Assembly: GCA_023257035.1 (NCBI GenBank)
Contig: JALRDI010000086.1
Location: 1-8,551 of the forward strand
DNA length: 8,551 nt
Direction of reading: 5' to 3'
DNA from: Ilumatobacteraceae bacterium
Lineage (GTDB): Bacteria; Actinomycetota; Acidimicrobiia; Acidimicrobiales; Ilumatobacteraceae
Made by a program: the position numbers and the translations under genes. This document shows, piece after piece, positions 1 through 6,442 of this stretch (positions within the stretch are counted from its first letter, which is position 1; each line of letters begins with the position of its first letter). The notes beneath the pieces are model-generated. The model searched no databases and was not told the origin of the DNA. It worked only from the letters and a program-made list of their open reading frames with translations.

Positions 1-2
1 CC

Positions 3-82
3 ACCTACCAGTGGCGGTTGTTCTGCATCACCGGCTTGTGCATCATGGCGGAGGGCATCGAGGTCAACTTGCTGTCGTTGTC
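3..82 (+). other. Possible MFS-transporter-like fragment at window edge
   Basis: Frame 3 is open from the window edge to a stop at 120-122. Its first ~26 residues begin YQWRLFCITGLCIMAEG and go on through IEVNLLSL. From memory this resembles the start of the first transmembrane helix of SV2/SVOP-like major facilitator transporters, which carry a F/YQW-x-L...GL...MADG/AxEV pattern. The resemblance stops at about position 80, where the frame turns into unrelated sequence (SHSLWCRQWAEMRP, then stop). The same bases in frame 2 give a histidine-rich leader for the L,D-transpeptidase that does not look like a normal signal anchor. It may be a foreign scrap joined by assembly or rearrangement, or a coincidence. 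Confidence 0.25.
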
Positions 83-940
83 GCACTCATTGTGGTGTCG
101 ACAATGGGCGGAGATGAGGCCGTAGATATTTCGATTGCGAGCTCGACCACGTTTGCTGATACGACGACAACAACGACCGTTGACAACGCAACGGCAGAAT
201 CGGCCTGCACGATCGATGAATTCGAGATCGCAAAGGGCGATAGTGGTGATTCGGTGAGTTGCGCCCAGACAGCTCTTGTTGCTGCCGGATACAGCGAGGT
301 CACGATCAATGGGGTGTTTGATGAAGCTACTGATGAGGCGACTCGTGCATTCCAAACTGACTTTGAGTTGTACGTCGACGGGATCATCGGCAAGGTCACC
401 GCAACTGAACTTGGAGTTTGGCCAGGTCTTGAGGCCTTCGTTGTAAGAACCCCAGAACCGGCACCGGGTGCGGTCGATCTCTCGGGGATGCCACTTTCCC
501 CGGTTGCCTCTGCTGGCAGCGATGCGCCACAACTCCCTGAAGATGCAGGTCAAGGCACCGGCAAGCGAGTGGTCTATGAACGTTCGTCGCAGCGTGTCTG
601 GGCAATCGACGATGATGAGCAGATCGTTCGCTCGTACCTCGTGTCAGGTAGTCGTTACCGCAACGAGGTTCCCGGATGGCACACCGTGTACAGCCGGTCG
701 GAAAGTGCGCTCGGATGGGATCTTCAAGCTGATCTGCCGTACATGATTCGCTACACCCAGACCGAGCGGGGCCACATCGGATTCCACGCCATTCCGTCAT
801 GGAGGGAATCAGGCGAAATGCTGCAAACGATTGAAGAACTTGGTCAGCGGCTTTCGGGTGGATGCACCCGGCAGGCCCTCCAGGATGCTGAATTCTTGTG
901 GACCTTTGCTGACGTTGGCACGAAAGTGCTCGTGCTCTGA
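11..940 (+). CDS. L,D-transpeptidase with peptidoglycan-binding domain (start uncertain)
   Basis: This is a cell-wall enzyme of the YkuD family, expected to cross-link or modify peptidoglycan outside the membrane through a cysteine thioester. Residues 19-31 are a hydrophobic stretch (LAVVVALIVVSTM) that can serve as a signal anchor. A Thr-rich linker with six consecutive Thr codons follows (residues 51-56). Residues ~72-136 form a PG_binding_1 domain (G-D...V..AQ..L...G, NGVFDEAT, AFQ, VDGIIG); Cys66 and Cys84 could pair. A Pro/Ser linker (~147-183) leads to the catalytic domain at ~184-309, with His255/His259 in HIGFHAIP and the nucleophile Cys285 in SGGCTRQ. The usual signature is SHGCxR, so Gly284 is canonical and Gly283 replaces the His. 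The frame is open to the window edge and GTG at 11 has no visible ribosome site or -10 box, so the gene may begin upstream or the extreme 5' part may not belong to it. It ends with TGA, 16 bases from the convergent next gene. Confidence 0.85.
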   Translation: MAVVLHHRLVHHGGGHRGQLAVVVALIVVSTMGGDEAVDISIASSTTFADTTTTTTVDNATAESACTIDEFEIAKGDSGDSVSCAQTALVAAGYSEVTINGVFDEATDEATRAFQTDFELYVDGIIGKVTATELGVWPGLEAFVVRTPEPAPGAVDLSGMPLSPVASAGSDAPQLPEDAGQGTGKRVVYERSSQRVWAIDDDEQIVRSYLVSGSRYRNEVPGWHTVYSRSESALGWDLQADLPYMIRYTQTERGHIGFHAIPSWRESGEMLQTIEELGQRLSGGCTRQALQDAEFLWTFADVGTKVLVL

Positions 941-956
941 CCGGTAACCCCCAGCA

Positions 957-2522
957 CTATCGGCCGAGGCAGGCGCTGACCCGGGCGCGTGGATCAGCAG
1001 CACCGGCAAGTCCATGCTCATCTCGCACGATGGCATGCGCGTGGCCAAAGACAGAATCCCATTCGGGCCGGCTGCGAATTCGATGTCCACGCGCCGTGAG
1101 TCGTTCTCTCCAGAGAGCAGGGGAGTGGCCTTCAAGTAACACTTGTTGGCGCGACATGTCGTTCCAGCTGTCGAACCCTGATTTCTCTCCGGCAAGAGCC
1201 CAGCGAGCTGCATGAATTGCTTCTGCAGGCGATTGTTGATGATGAAACAGGCGTGCAGCAATCTGCAGCAAAATCTGTGGCTGCGCGTCTCCGCCCATCG
1301 TTCCAAAGACCGACACGAATTCGCCGTCCCTTGTGGCGAGAGCGGGCGACAGAGTGTGAGGTGGGCGGCGGCCAGGACCAAACACTGCGGGGTGACCTGG
1401 CTCAAGTGAGAACCCAAGACCGCGGTTGTGCAAATTGATCTGCGTGTTGGGCTCAGCAAGCCAACAACCGAACCCAGAGGCATTTGACTGAATGAGCGAC
1501 ACCGAAAGCCCGTCAACTTCAGCCGTGCAGAGATACGTCGTGTCGCCATCGGTCGAGCGCACCCCAATCTTGCTCGCAGTATTGACATTGAGGAGATCAC
1601 GGCGAGCCGTAATCGCATCAAGAAGTGCTTCGCCATTAGCTCGGTCACTCAGCACCTGCGGGCGGTCGTAGCCAGCAACTTTGGCAGCCTCAATCGTGAG
1701 ATGTGCCCAACGATCTTCCTCGGTGTCACCGAGGTCGATGCCGTCAAGCAGCGAAGCTGCACCAAGGGTGAGGTAACCCTGTGAATTTGGCGGAATGGTG
1801 TGTAGTTCGACTCCGAATGCTGAACGCGTCAGAGGGGCGACCCACTCAGCGGATGAACGCTCGAGATCACGTTCATGGAACAGTCCGTTTCCGAGCTGCA
1901 TGAGCCCCTGGCCGAACTCGCCAAGATAAAAGCCGTCTCGTCCCGAAGTCGCAATTGCCCGAAGTGCTCTGGCGACCCCCGGCCTTTTGACCGTTGCACC
2001 TACGTGGGTGGCCTGGGTGGCAAGTTCAGACAACTTCTCTGCGCCTGCATCGTCAAGCTGTCGCACAGCTCCGACGAGAAGAGGGCTTGCCGGAAAACCC
2101 TTCTCGGCAAGGTCAATCGCCGGTTGAAGAATCTCAGCGAGCGGCACTGATCCAAATCGTTCGTGCAGAGCGATCCACCCATCGACGCAACCGGGAACGG
2201 TAACGACCCGAATGTCGTGTCGAAATGGCATTTCCGACAGACCTTCGGAGCGAAGTTGGTCGGCATTTGCGCCCGAGCCTGCACGGCCGCTGCTGTTGAG
2301 TGCGTGAACGGTGGTCCCATCATGAATAAGCGCGAAGAGATCTCCTCCGAGACCACAGAGGTGAGGTCCTGTTACCGCAATTGCGGCATTCGTCGCGATC
2401 GCTGCGTCAACTGCGTTGCCACCTGCCGTAAAGATGGCATCTCCGGCGCGTGCGGCAAGTTGGTCTGCGGCAGCAACGAGGTGGCGGTTGCCTCGAGTTG
2501 AGCTTTGCGGAAGCGGGTTCAT
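957..2522 (-). CDS. Gamma-glutamyltransferase-family Ntn hydrolase (YwrD-like)
   Basis: This 521-residue protein belongs to the Ggt family, whose precursors cut themselves into large and small subunits; the new N-terminal Thr is the nucleophile. It opens with the family pattern AAxQLAxRAGxxIFxxGGNAVDAAIA (residues 18-42) and GPHLCGLGGDLF (52-63). The predicted cleavage site is before Thr328 in GDTTYLC. Asn347 in SLIQSN and the GTMGGD loop (407-412) match the substrate pocket and the double-Gly oxyanion element. No signal peptide is visible, so a cytoplasmic location is likely, unlike periplasmic E. coli Ggt. Several pocket positions differ from glutathione-specific enzymes: NRGLG (366-370) where E. 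coli has NQMDD, and PPHTLSPAL (387-395) where E. coli has PLSSMSPTI. This points to the YwrD/acylase-like branch with an unassigned amide or gamma-glutamyl substrate. The length is slightly below the usual 530-580. The ATG start is supported by a TACGGT box six bases upstream. Confidence 0.88.
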   Translation of the reverse strand: MNPLPQSSTRGNRHLVAAADQLAARAGDAIFTAGGNAVDAAIATNAAIAVTGPHLCGLGGDLFALIHDGTTVHALNSSGRAGSGANADQLRSEGLSEMPFRHDIRVVTVPGCVDGWIALHERFGSVPLAEILQPAIDLAEKGFPASPLLVGAVRQLDDAGAEKLSELATQATHVGATVKRPGVARALRAIATSGRDGFYLGEFGQGLMQLGNGLFHERDLERSSAEWVAPLTRSAFGVELHTIPPNSQGYLTLGAASLLDGIDLGDTEEDRWAHLTIEAAKVAGYDRPQVLSDRANGEALLDAITARRDLLNVNTASKIGVRSTDGDTTYLCTAEVDGLSVSLIQSNASGFGCWLAEPNTQINLHNRGLGFSLEPGHPAVFGPGRRPPHTLSPALATRDGEFVSVFGTMGGDAQPQILLQIAARLFHHQQSPAEAIHAARWALAGEKSGFDSWNDMSRQQVLLEGHSPALWRERLTARGHRIRSRPEWDSVFGHAHAIVRDEHGLAGAADPRARVSACLGR

Positions 2523-2528
2523 ACCGGC

Positions 2529-2534
2529 ACCGTA
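2529..2534 (-). promoter_or_regulatory. -10 box TACGGT of the Ggt-like gene (leaderless)
   Basis: On the minus strand TACGGT is followed by six bases (GCCGGT) and then the ATG at 2522. It matches TANNNT at the spacing that puts transcription start at or next to the start codon. No purine-rich ribosome site precedes the ATG. Confidence 0.55.
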
Positions 2535-2602
2535 GCGAGCGGGTGCAAAGGTGTTGGAGCCGTGAGGTTTCCTCCACTGCGAATTGTGCCTCGGGCCCTT
2601 AC

Positions 2603-2608
2603 TACGGT
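2603..2608 (+). promoter_or_regulatory. -10 box TACGGT of the CoA-transferase gene (leaderless)
   Basis: TACGGT is followed by TCGGCT and the ATG at 2615, mirroring the box of the divergent gene. There is no Shine-Dalgarno sequence before this ATG, which fits translation of a leaderless message. Confidence 0.55.
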
Positions 2609-2614
2609 TCGGCT

Positions 2615-3847
2615 ATGGCAGTCGACAGTGGTGGACCACTCAAAGGCATCAAGGTTGTTGAACTCGGCGTCTGGATTGCAGGACCGGCAGCAGCACTGAT
2701 TCTCTCGGACTGGGGAGCAGATGTGGTCAAGATCGAACCACGTGCTGGAGACCCCAATCGATCGTTCAAGTACATCTTTGGTGGCGAACCAGAGACGAAC
2801 CCGATTTTCGAACTCGACAATCGCGGGAAGCGGGGTATCGCAGCCGATATTTCAACCGACGATGGTCGCCAAGTGGTGCTTGACCTCCTCGCCGAAGCGG
2901 ATGTGTTCATCAGCAACCTTCGACCGGGTGCACTTCAGCGAGCCGGTCTCGACTCTGAGACGATTCTGGAGAAGTTCCCGAGCCTGATCTACGGCCACAT
3001 CACTGGCTACGGGCGCGAAGGTCCCGATGCTGAGCGAGCAGCATATGACCTTGCTGCGTATTGGGCTCGAACGGGTATCGCTCATTCATTGTCAATCCCG
3101 GGTGCAGGGCTTCCAATTCAACGCGGCGGCATGGGTGACCATGCGACGGGTGTGGCGCTTGCGGGCGCAATCAGTGCCGCTCTTGTTCACCGCGAGCGCA
3201 CTGGGGAAGGCCAGTTGGTGACGACGTCGTTGATGCGCCAAGGCCTCTACACCCTCGGCTTTGATCTCAACCTCAAGCTCGACTGGGGTCGTGTGGCACC
3301 GATTGCTCAGCGTGAAACCAACCCGAACCCGATGGCGAACAGTTATCGCACGGCTGATGACCGTTATCTCTGGCTTGTCGGGGTGTCATCTGACCGGCAT
3401 TGGCCTCCACTTGCTCGGGCGCTCGGCATCGATCACCTCATCGACGACGAACGTTTCAACAGCGAGAAAGCGCGTTTCAAAAATGCCGCTGAGCTCATCA
3501 GTCTTCTTGATGACATATTCGCAACACTCACCTTGGAACAGTGCGCAACCGCATTCGCTGATGAACCTGACGTGTTTTGGGCGCCAGTGAATAGCGTGGA
3601 CGACGTGGTTGAGGACCCACAATTTCGGCCGTCGGGTGCGGTTGTCGAGGTGCCAGAGCGTGATGGCTCAAGTACACGCGAGATGCTTGCGACCCCGGCA
3701 GATTTCTGGGGGACTCCATGGAAGCCACGTCGGGTCGCCCCAGACATCGGAGAACACACCGTCGAGGTGTTGAAAGAGCTCGGGTATGACGATGACCGAA
3801 TTCAGGAGTTGATCAATTCGGGAGCGGTCGTCGCCTGGGACGAGTAA
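2615..3847 (+). CDS. Family III CoA-transferase (CaiB/BaiF type)
   Basis: This 410-residue protein has the fold and motifs of formyl-CoA:oxalate and carnitine CoA-transferases, which move CoA between carboxylic acids through an Asp-linked anhydride. Visible features are the N-terminal LKGIKVVELGVWIAGPAAALILSDWGADVVKIE region split over residues 9-41 (typical LsDlGADVIKvE element), an RGKRGIAADI segment (70-79), NLRPGALQRAGLD (101-113), YGHITGYGREGP (126-137) and YDLAAYWARTG (144-154). The likely catalytic Asp is Asp175 in GGMGDHATG, close to Asp169 of the known enzymes. The C-terminal part has the usual PDVFWAPVNSVDDVVEDPQF segment and ends DIGEHTVEVLKELGYDDDRI. The length is normal. The frame stays open upstream to 2450, but that part reads backwards through the Ggt-like gene and is not conserved-looking; ATG at 2615 starts right before the family N-terminus and follows a -10 box. 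The acyl substrate cannot be told from sequence. Confidence 0.93.
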   Translation: MAVDSGGPLKGIKVVELGVWIAGPAAALILSDWGADVVKIEPRAGDPNRSFKYIFGGEPETNPIFELDNRGKRGIAADISTDDGRQVVLDLLAEADVFISNLRPGALQRAGLDSETILEKFPSLIYGHITGYGREGPDAERAAYDLAAYWARTGIAHSLSIPGAGLPIQRGGMGDHATGVALAGAISAALVHRERTGEGQLVTTSLMRQGLYTLGFDLNLKLDWGRVAPIAQRETNPNPMANSYRTADDRYLWLVGVSSDRHWPPLARALGIDHLIDDERFNSEKARFKNAAELISLLDDIFATLTLEQCATAFADEPDVFWAPVNSVDDVVEDPQFRPSGAVVEVPERDGSSTREMLATPADFWGTPWKPRRVAPDIGEHTVEVLKELGYDDDRIQELINSGAVVAWDE

Positions 3848-3859
3848 CTCCAGTGATCC

Positions 3860-6382
3860 TCACCGTTGCAATGACGCGATCAGCGACGGACGTTGTGTTT
3901 CAGTTGCCTTGGCGTTGATGAGCTGCCGCTCGAGAATTTGATTGAGCGTCGCCACCGCTTGTGGAATCGGGTGATCAACAAAAAACTGCTGCACCATCTC
4001 AACGTCGTCATTGTCGGTAAGCAGTTTGACGGAGTCGACCATCCGCACGATTGTGTTTGTGGGGAATCTGTCATTCGCTTCGTCCCAGTGCTCTGCAACA
4101 AAACGCCAAGCGGCGGAGCCGTAGTTCTCATTTGCGATACACGCTCTCAATAGGAATGGAGCATTCTGTGTACGCACCTCATGGGAGAGCGCAAGCTCAC
4201 AGGTTCGTGCGATCAGAGATGCATCACGAAATTCTGCGAGTGCGTAGAGATTTCGAAGTTGCTCTTGAGGAGTTTGGGAAGTTCTGAAGCCCTCGAGAAA
4301 GCGCTCATAATCTGATGCGCCGCCGCAACTGGCAACCACCGTTGTGGCGGCCGAGAGCAGTTCAGGATTGACCGCTGTGGTAGCCGACTCATTCAGAATC
4401 TGACGGCAGCGCTCGATCGAAGGTTCGTCGTTCCCGAGGAGTGCAATCGTTCTCAACAGGAGACCCCGAAGTGAGCCGGTGAGGTCATTTTCACCAATTT
4501 CTGGCTCGCCGAGGCGTTGCAGAGTAGGTTCGCAGAGCTCGCGAACCATGCGTTCGAATATTGCTCGTTCGTCTGCTGTACCGATAATGCGCGACACAAG
4601 GCGCAGTCCTGCGGTGATGCTTTGCCACACTGAAAGACCGTCTTCATTGCGAAATTCGGAGACCATGTCGAGGAAATCTGCCGCCTCAAGGCGGCACGAG
4701 GTAACAGCAGCGATTGCATCGTCGATGAGGGTGTAACGCTCGAGCACATCGAGCGTGGGTAACACGTCCTGAGTGATTCGAGAGCGCAGATCATTGTCGT
4801 ACTCAACTCTCACGAATGAGTGCCCGCCGGCATTCACGATGATTGGGCCGTCGGTGTCAACCGCTACTCGATGCTCACGATCTTCCAACAGCACTGTTGA
4901 GCTTCCAGTCGATGTCCGGTAACTCAACGGGATCATCCACGTCGTGTCATCGGTCCCGTCGGAAAACGAGAACTTACGCTGCTGTAGAACGAGCTCATCT
5001 TCGACGAGTGAGACAGACACGACGGGATACCCGGGTTGCCAAATCCACGAATCCATCGTGTTGCGGACGGGTTCTCCCGAAGTTGCCTCGAGGGCGTCCC
5101 ACAGGTCTGATGTTTCGGTATTTCCGTAGGCGTGCGTGCGAAGGTAATGACGCACTCCCTCACGGAATCGATCTTCACCGAGATGCTGTTCCAACATGCG
5201 AAGCAGCGCACCGCCCTTTTGGTACGTGAGAACGTCAAACATTCCTTCGGCGTCAGTGGGGGAATTGACTTCGAATTCAACTGAGCGAGTTGTGGCAAGC
5301 GAGTCCGTTTCGAACGCAACGGTTCTCTCAATTCCAAATGTGAGCCATCGACCCCACTCGGGTTTAAATGCGTCACAGGCGGCAATCTCCATGAATGTGG
5401 CGAAGGCCTCGTTTAGCCAAATGCCATTCCACCAGCGCATCGTGACGAGGTCGCCAAACCACATATGTGCGAGTTCATGAGCAACAACGTCTGCGACGAG
5501 CTGTCGTTCGGGCTGGGTTGAGGTTTCGGGGTTGACGAGCAGAAGGTTTTCTCTGAAGGTGATGCATCCGAGATTCTCCATTGCGCCTGCTGCAAAGTCG
5601 GGCAGGGCGAGCAGTTCAACCTTGTCTCCCGGGTACGCAATGCCGTAGTACTCCTGGAACCATGCGAGGCAAAACTCAGCAACCTCGAGTCCGAATGCAG
5701 TGAGGTGTCCTTTGCCTGGGACATGCACAAGTCTGAGCGGAATCCCGTTGACATCTCGCCACTCAGTCGCTTCAAGGGGTCCAACAACGAATGCGACGAG
5801 ATACGTACTCATCGCCATCGTGTCCGCAAACTTGACCGCTACGAGGCCGTTCTCGAGATCATGGCGTTCAATCTCTGGAGAATTCGATACGGCGGTATCG
5901 GTTGGCCTGACGTTCAGCGTGATGCCAAAGGCTGCCTTGAAATCAGGTTCGTCCCAGCAAGGGAATGCTCGCCGGCAATCGGTTGATTGCATCTGTGTTG
6001 TGCCAATGATGTGTTCATTCCCTGCATCATCGGTGAACGATGACCGATAAAACCCACGCAACTTGTCGTTGATGGTGCCTGTGAATGTGATCGTTACTTG
6101 GTGAGATCCAATATCGAGCTCTTCGTTTGACGAGAGTGTGAGGCGCTCAGTAGACGCATCAAGTTCAGCTGTAGCTGGTACACCATCAACTTCCGCAGAC
6201 TGAATATCAAGCTCAATTGCGTTGAGTACGAGCGTCCGATGGCCGGGCTCAGAAATCTCGATGTCGATGACGACGTTGCCAGCAAACGTGGCAGAGGGAA
6301 GATCTGGCGTGATCGTGACGTCATAACGCCTGGGGACGGCAAAGCGAGGCAGTCGGTGTGGGTCGTTCCAGTCAGTCGTCAC
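3860..6382 (-). CDS. pepN: M1-family aminopeptidase N
   Basis: This 840-residue zinc aminopeptidase removes N-terminal residues from peptides, completing cytoplasmic protein turnover; no signal peptide is seen. Counting from the GTG at 6382, the N-terminal beta domain starts at LPRFAVPRRYDVTI. The substrate-binding GAMEN motif lies at 266-270. The zinc site is HELAH (302-306) followed 18 residues later by Glu325 in WLNEAF, the exact HExxH-x18-E spacing of the family. Tyr387 in TYQKGG is the expected transition-state Tyr. The remaining ~350 residues fit the middle beta domain and the helical ERAP1-like C-terminal domain, giving a full-length enzyme. The frame is open upstream to 6523, but that stretch is antisense to the start of the kinase gene. 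GTG at 6382 directly precedes the conserved region and has TACCAT seven bases upstream, so it is chosen. The stop is 12 bases from the convergent CoA-transferase stop, with no terminator hairpin seen. Confidence 0.95.
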   Translation of the reverse strand: MTTDWNDPHRLPRFAVPRRYDVTITPDLPSATFAGNVVIDIEISEPGHRTLVLNAIELDIQSAEVDGVPATAELDASTERLTLSSNEELDIGSHQVTITFTGTINDKLRGFYRSSFTDDAGNEHIIGTTQMQSTDCRRAFPCWDEPDFKAAFGITLNVRPTDTAVSNSPEIERHDLENGLVAVKFADTMAMSTYLVAFVVGPLEATEWRDVNGIPLRLVHVPGKGHLTAFGLEVAEFCLAWFQEYYGIAYPGDKVELLALPDFAAGAMENLGCITFRENLLLVNPETSTQPERQLVADVVAHELAHMWFGDLVTMRWWNGIWLNEAFATFMEIAACDAFKPEWGRWLTFGIERTVAFETDSLATTRSVEFEVNSPTDAEGMFDVLTYQKGGALLRMLEQHLGEDRFREGVRHYLRTHAYGNTETSDLWDALEATSGEPVRNTMDSWIWQPGYPVVSVSLVEDELVLQQRKFSFSDGTDDTTWMIPLSYRTSTGSSTVLLEDREHRVAVDTDGPIIVNAGGHSFVRVEYDNDLRSRITQDVLPTLDVLERYTLIDDAIAAVTSCRLEAADFLDMVSEFRNEDGLSVWQSITAGLRLVSRIIGTADERAIFERMVRELCEPTLQRLGEPEIGENDLTGSLRGLLLRTIALLGNDEPSIERCRQILNESATTAVNPELLSAATTVVASCGGASDYERFLEGFRTSQTPQEQLRNLYALAEFRDASLIARTCELALSHEVRTQNAPFLLRACIANENYGSAAWRFVAEHWDEANDRFPTNTIVRMVDSVKLLTDNDDVEMVQQFFVDHPIPQAVATLNQILERQLINAKATETQRPSLIASLQR

Positions 6383-6389
6383 GTCGCTG

Positions 6390-6395
6390 ATGGTA
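6390..6395 (-). promoter_or_regulatory. -10 box TACCAT of pepN (leaderless)
   Basis: On the minus strand TACCAT is followed by CAGCGAC and then the GTG at 6382. It fits TANNNT seven bases before a start codon that has no Shine-Dalgarno sequence. Confidence 0.5.
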
Positions 6396-6429
6396 GTGAG
6401 TGGTTTCAGAACACGGCCGACGGAGCCGC

Positions 6430-6435
6430 TAGCGT
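6430..6435 (+). promoter_or_regulatory. -10 box TAGCGT of the kinase operon (leaderless)
   Basis: TAGCGT is followed by CGTATGG and then the GTG at 6443. The spacing equals that of the pepN box on the other strand, and no ribosome-binding site is present. Confidence 0.5.
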
Positions 6436-6442
6436 CGTATGG

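Larger units (their letters stand above)
2523..2614. promoter_or_regulatory. Divergent intergenic region between Ggt-like and CoA-transferase genes
   Basis: This is the largest gap in the window (92 bases). It must hold the promoters of both flanking genes, which point away from each other. Each end carries the same hexamer, TACGGT, in the right orientation and exactly six bases before an ATG: 2529-2534 for the minus-strand gene and 2603-2608 for the plus-strand gene. No convincing -35 box, operator palindrome or riboswitch-like fold was seen between them. Because the boxes sit at the outer edges, any shared regulator would bind in the ~68 bases between. Confidence 0.6.
6383..6442. promoter_or_regulatory. 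60-base bidirectional promoter between pepN and the kinase operon
   Basis: The two divergent GTG starts are only 60 bases apart. Facing -10-like hexamers lie at 6390-6395 (minus, TACCAT) and 6430-6435 (plus, TAGCGT), each seven bases from its GTG. The expected -35 regions would overlap in the middle, so RNA polymerase binding for one gene may hinder the other. No clear -35 consensus or ribosome site was seen on either side. Confidence 0.55.

Noticed and set aside
161..178. ACG/ACA/ACC repeat tract as a microsatellite
   Set aside because: It encodes a run of Thr in the linker of a secreted protein and uses mixed codons, so it is a normal low-complexity linker, not a separate repeat element.
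932..957. GTGCT/AGCAC inverted repeat at the first convergent junction
   Set aside because: Only 5 bp with a 16-base loop and no T run; too weak to call a terminator.
809..1648. 279-residue minus-strand open frame
   Set aside because: It lies across the tail of the L,D-transpeptidase and inside the Ggt-like gene in another frame; its sequence is Arg/Ser/Cys-rich without recognisable motifs, so it is a shadow.
2450..2614. Upstream extension of the CoA-transferase (55 extra residues)
   Set aside because: It is antisense to the Ggt-like N-terminus and crosses the promoter region; the family N-terminus begins right after ATG 2615.
3854..3882. TGATC/GATCA inverted repeat near the second convergent junction
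   Set aside because: Five base pairs with a long loop, mostly inside the pepN coding end; expected by chance.
4453..4806. 117-residue minus-strand open frame within pepN
   Set aside because: It is fully inside pepN in another frame, Ser/Cys-rich and without motifs; a shadow.
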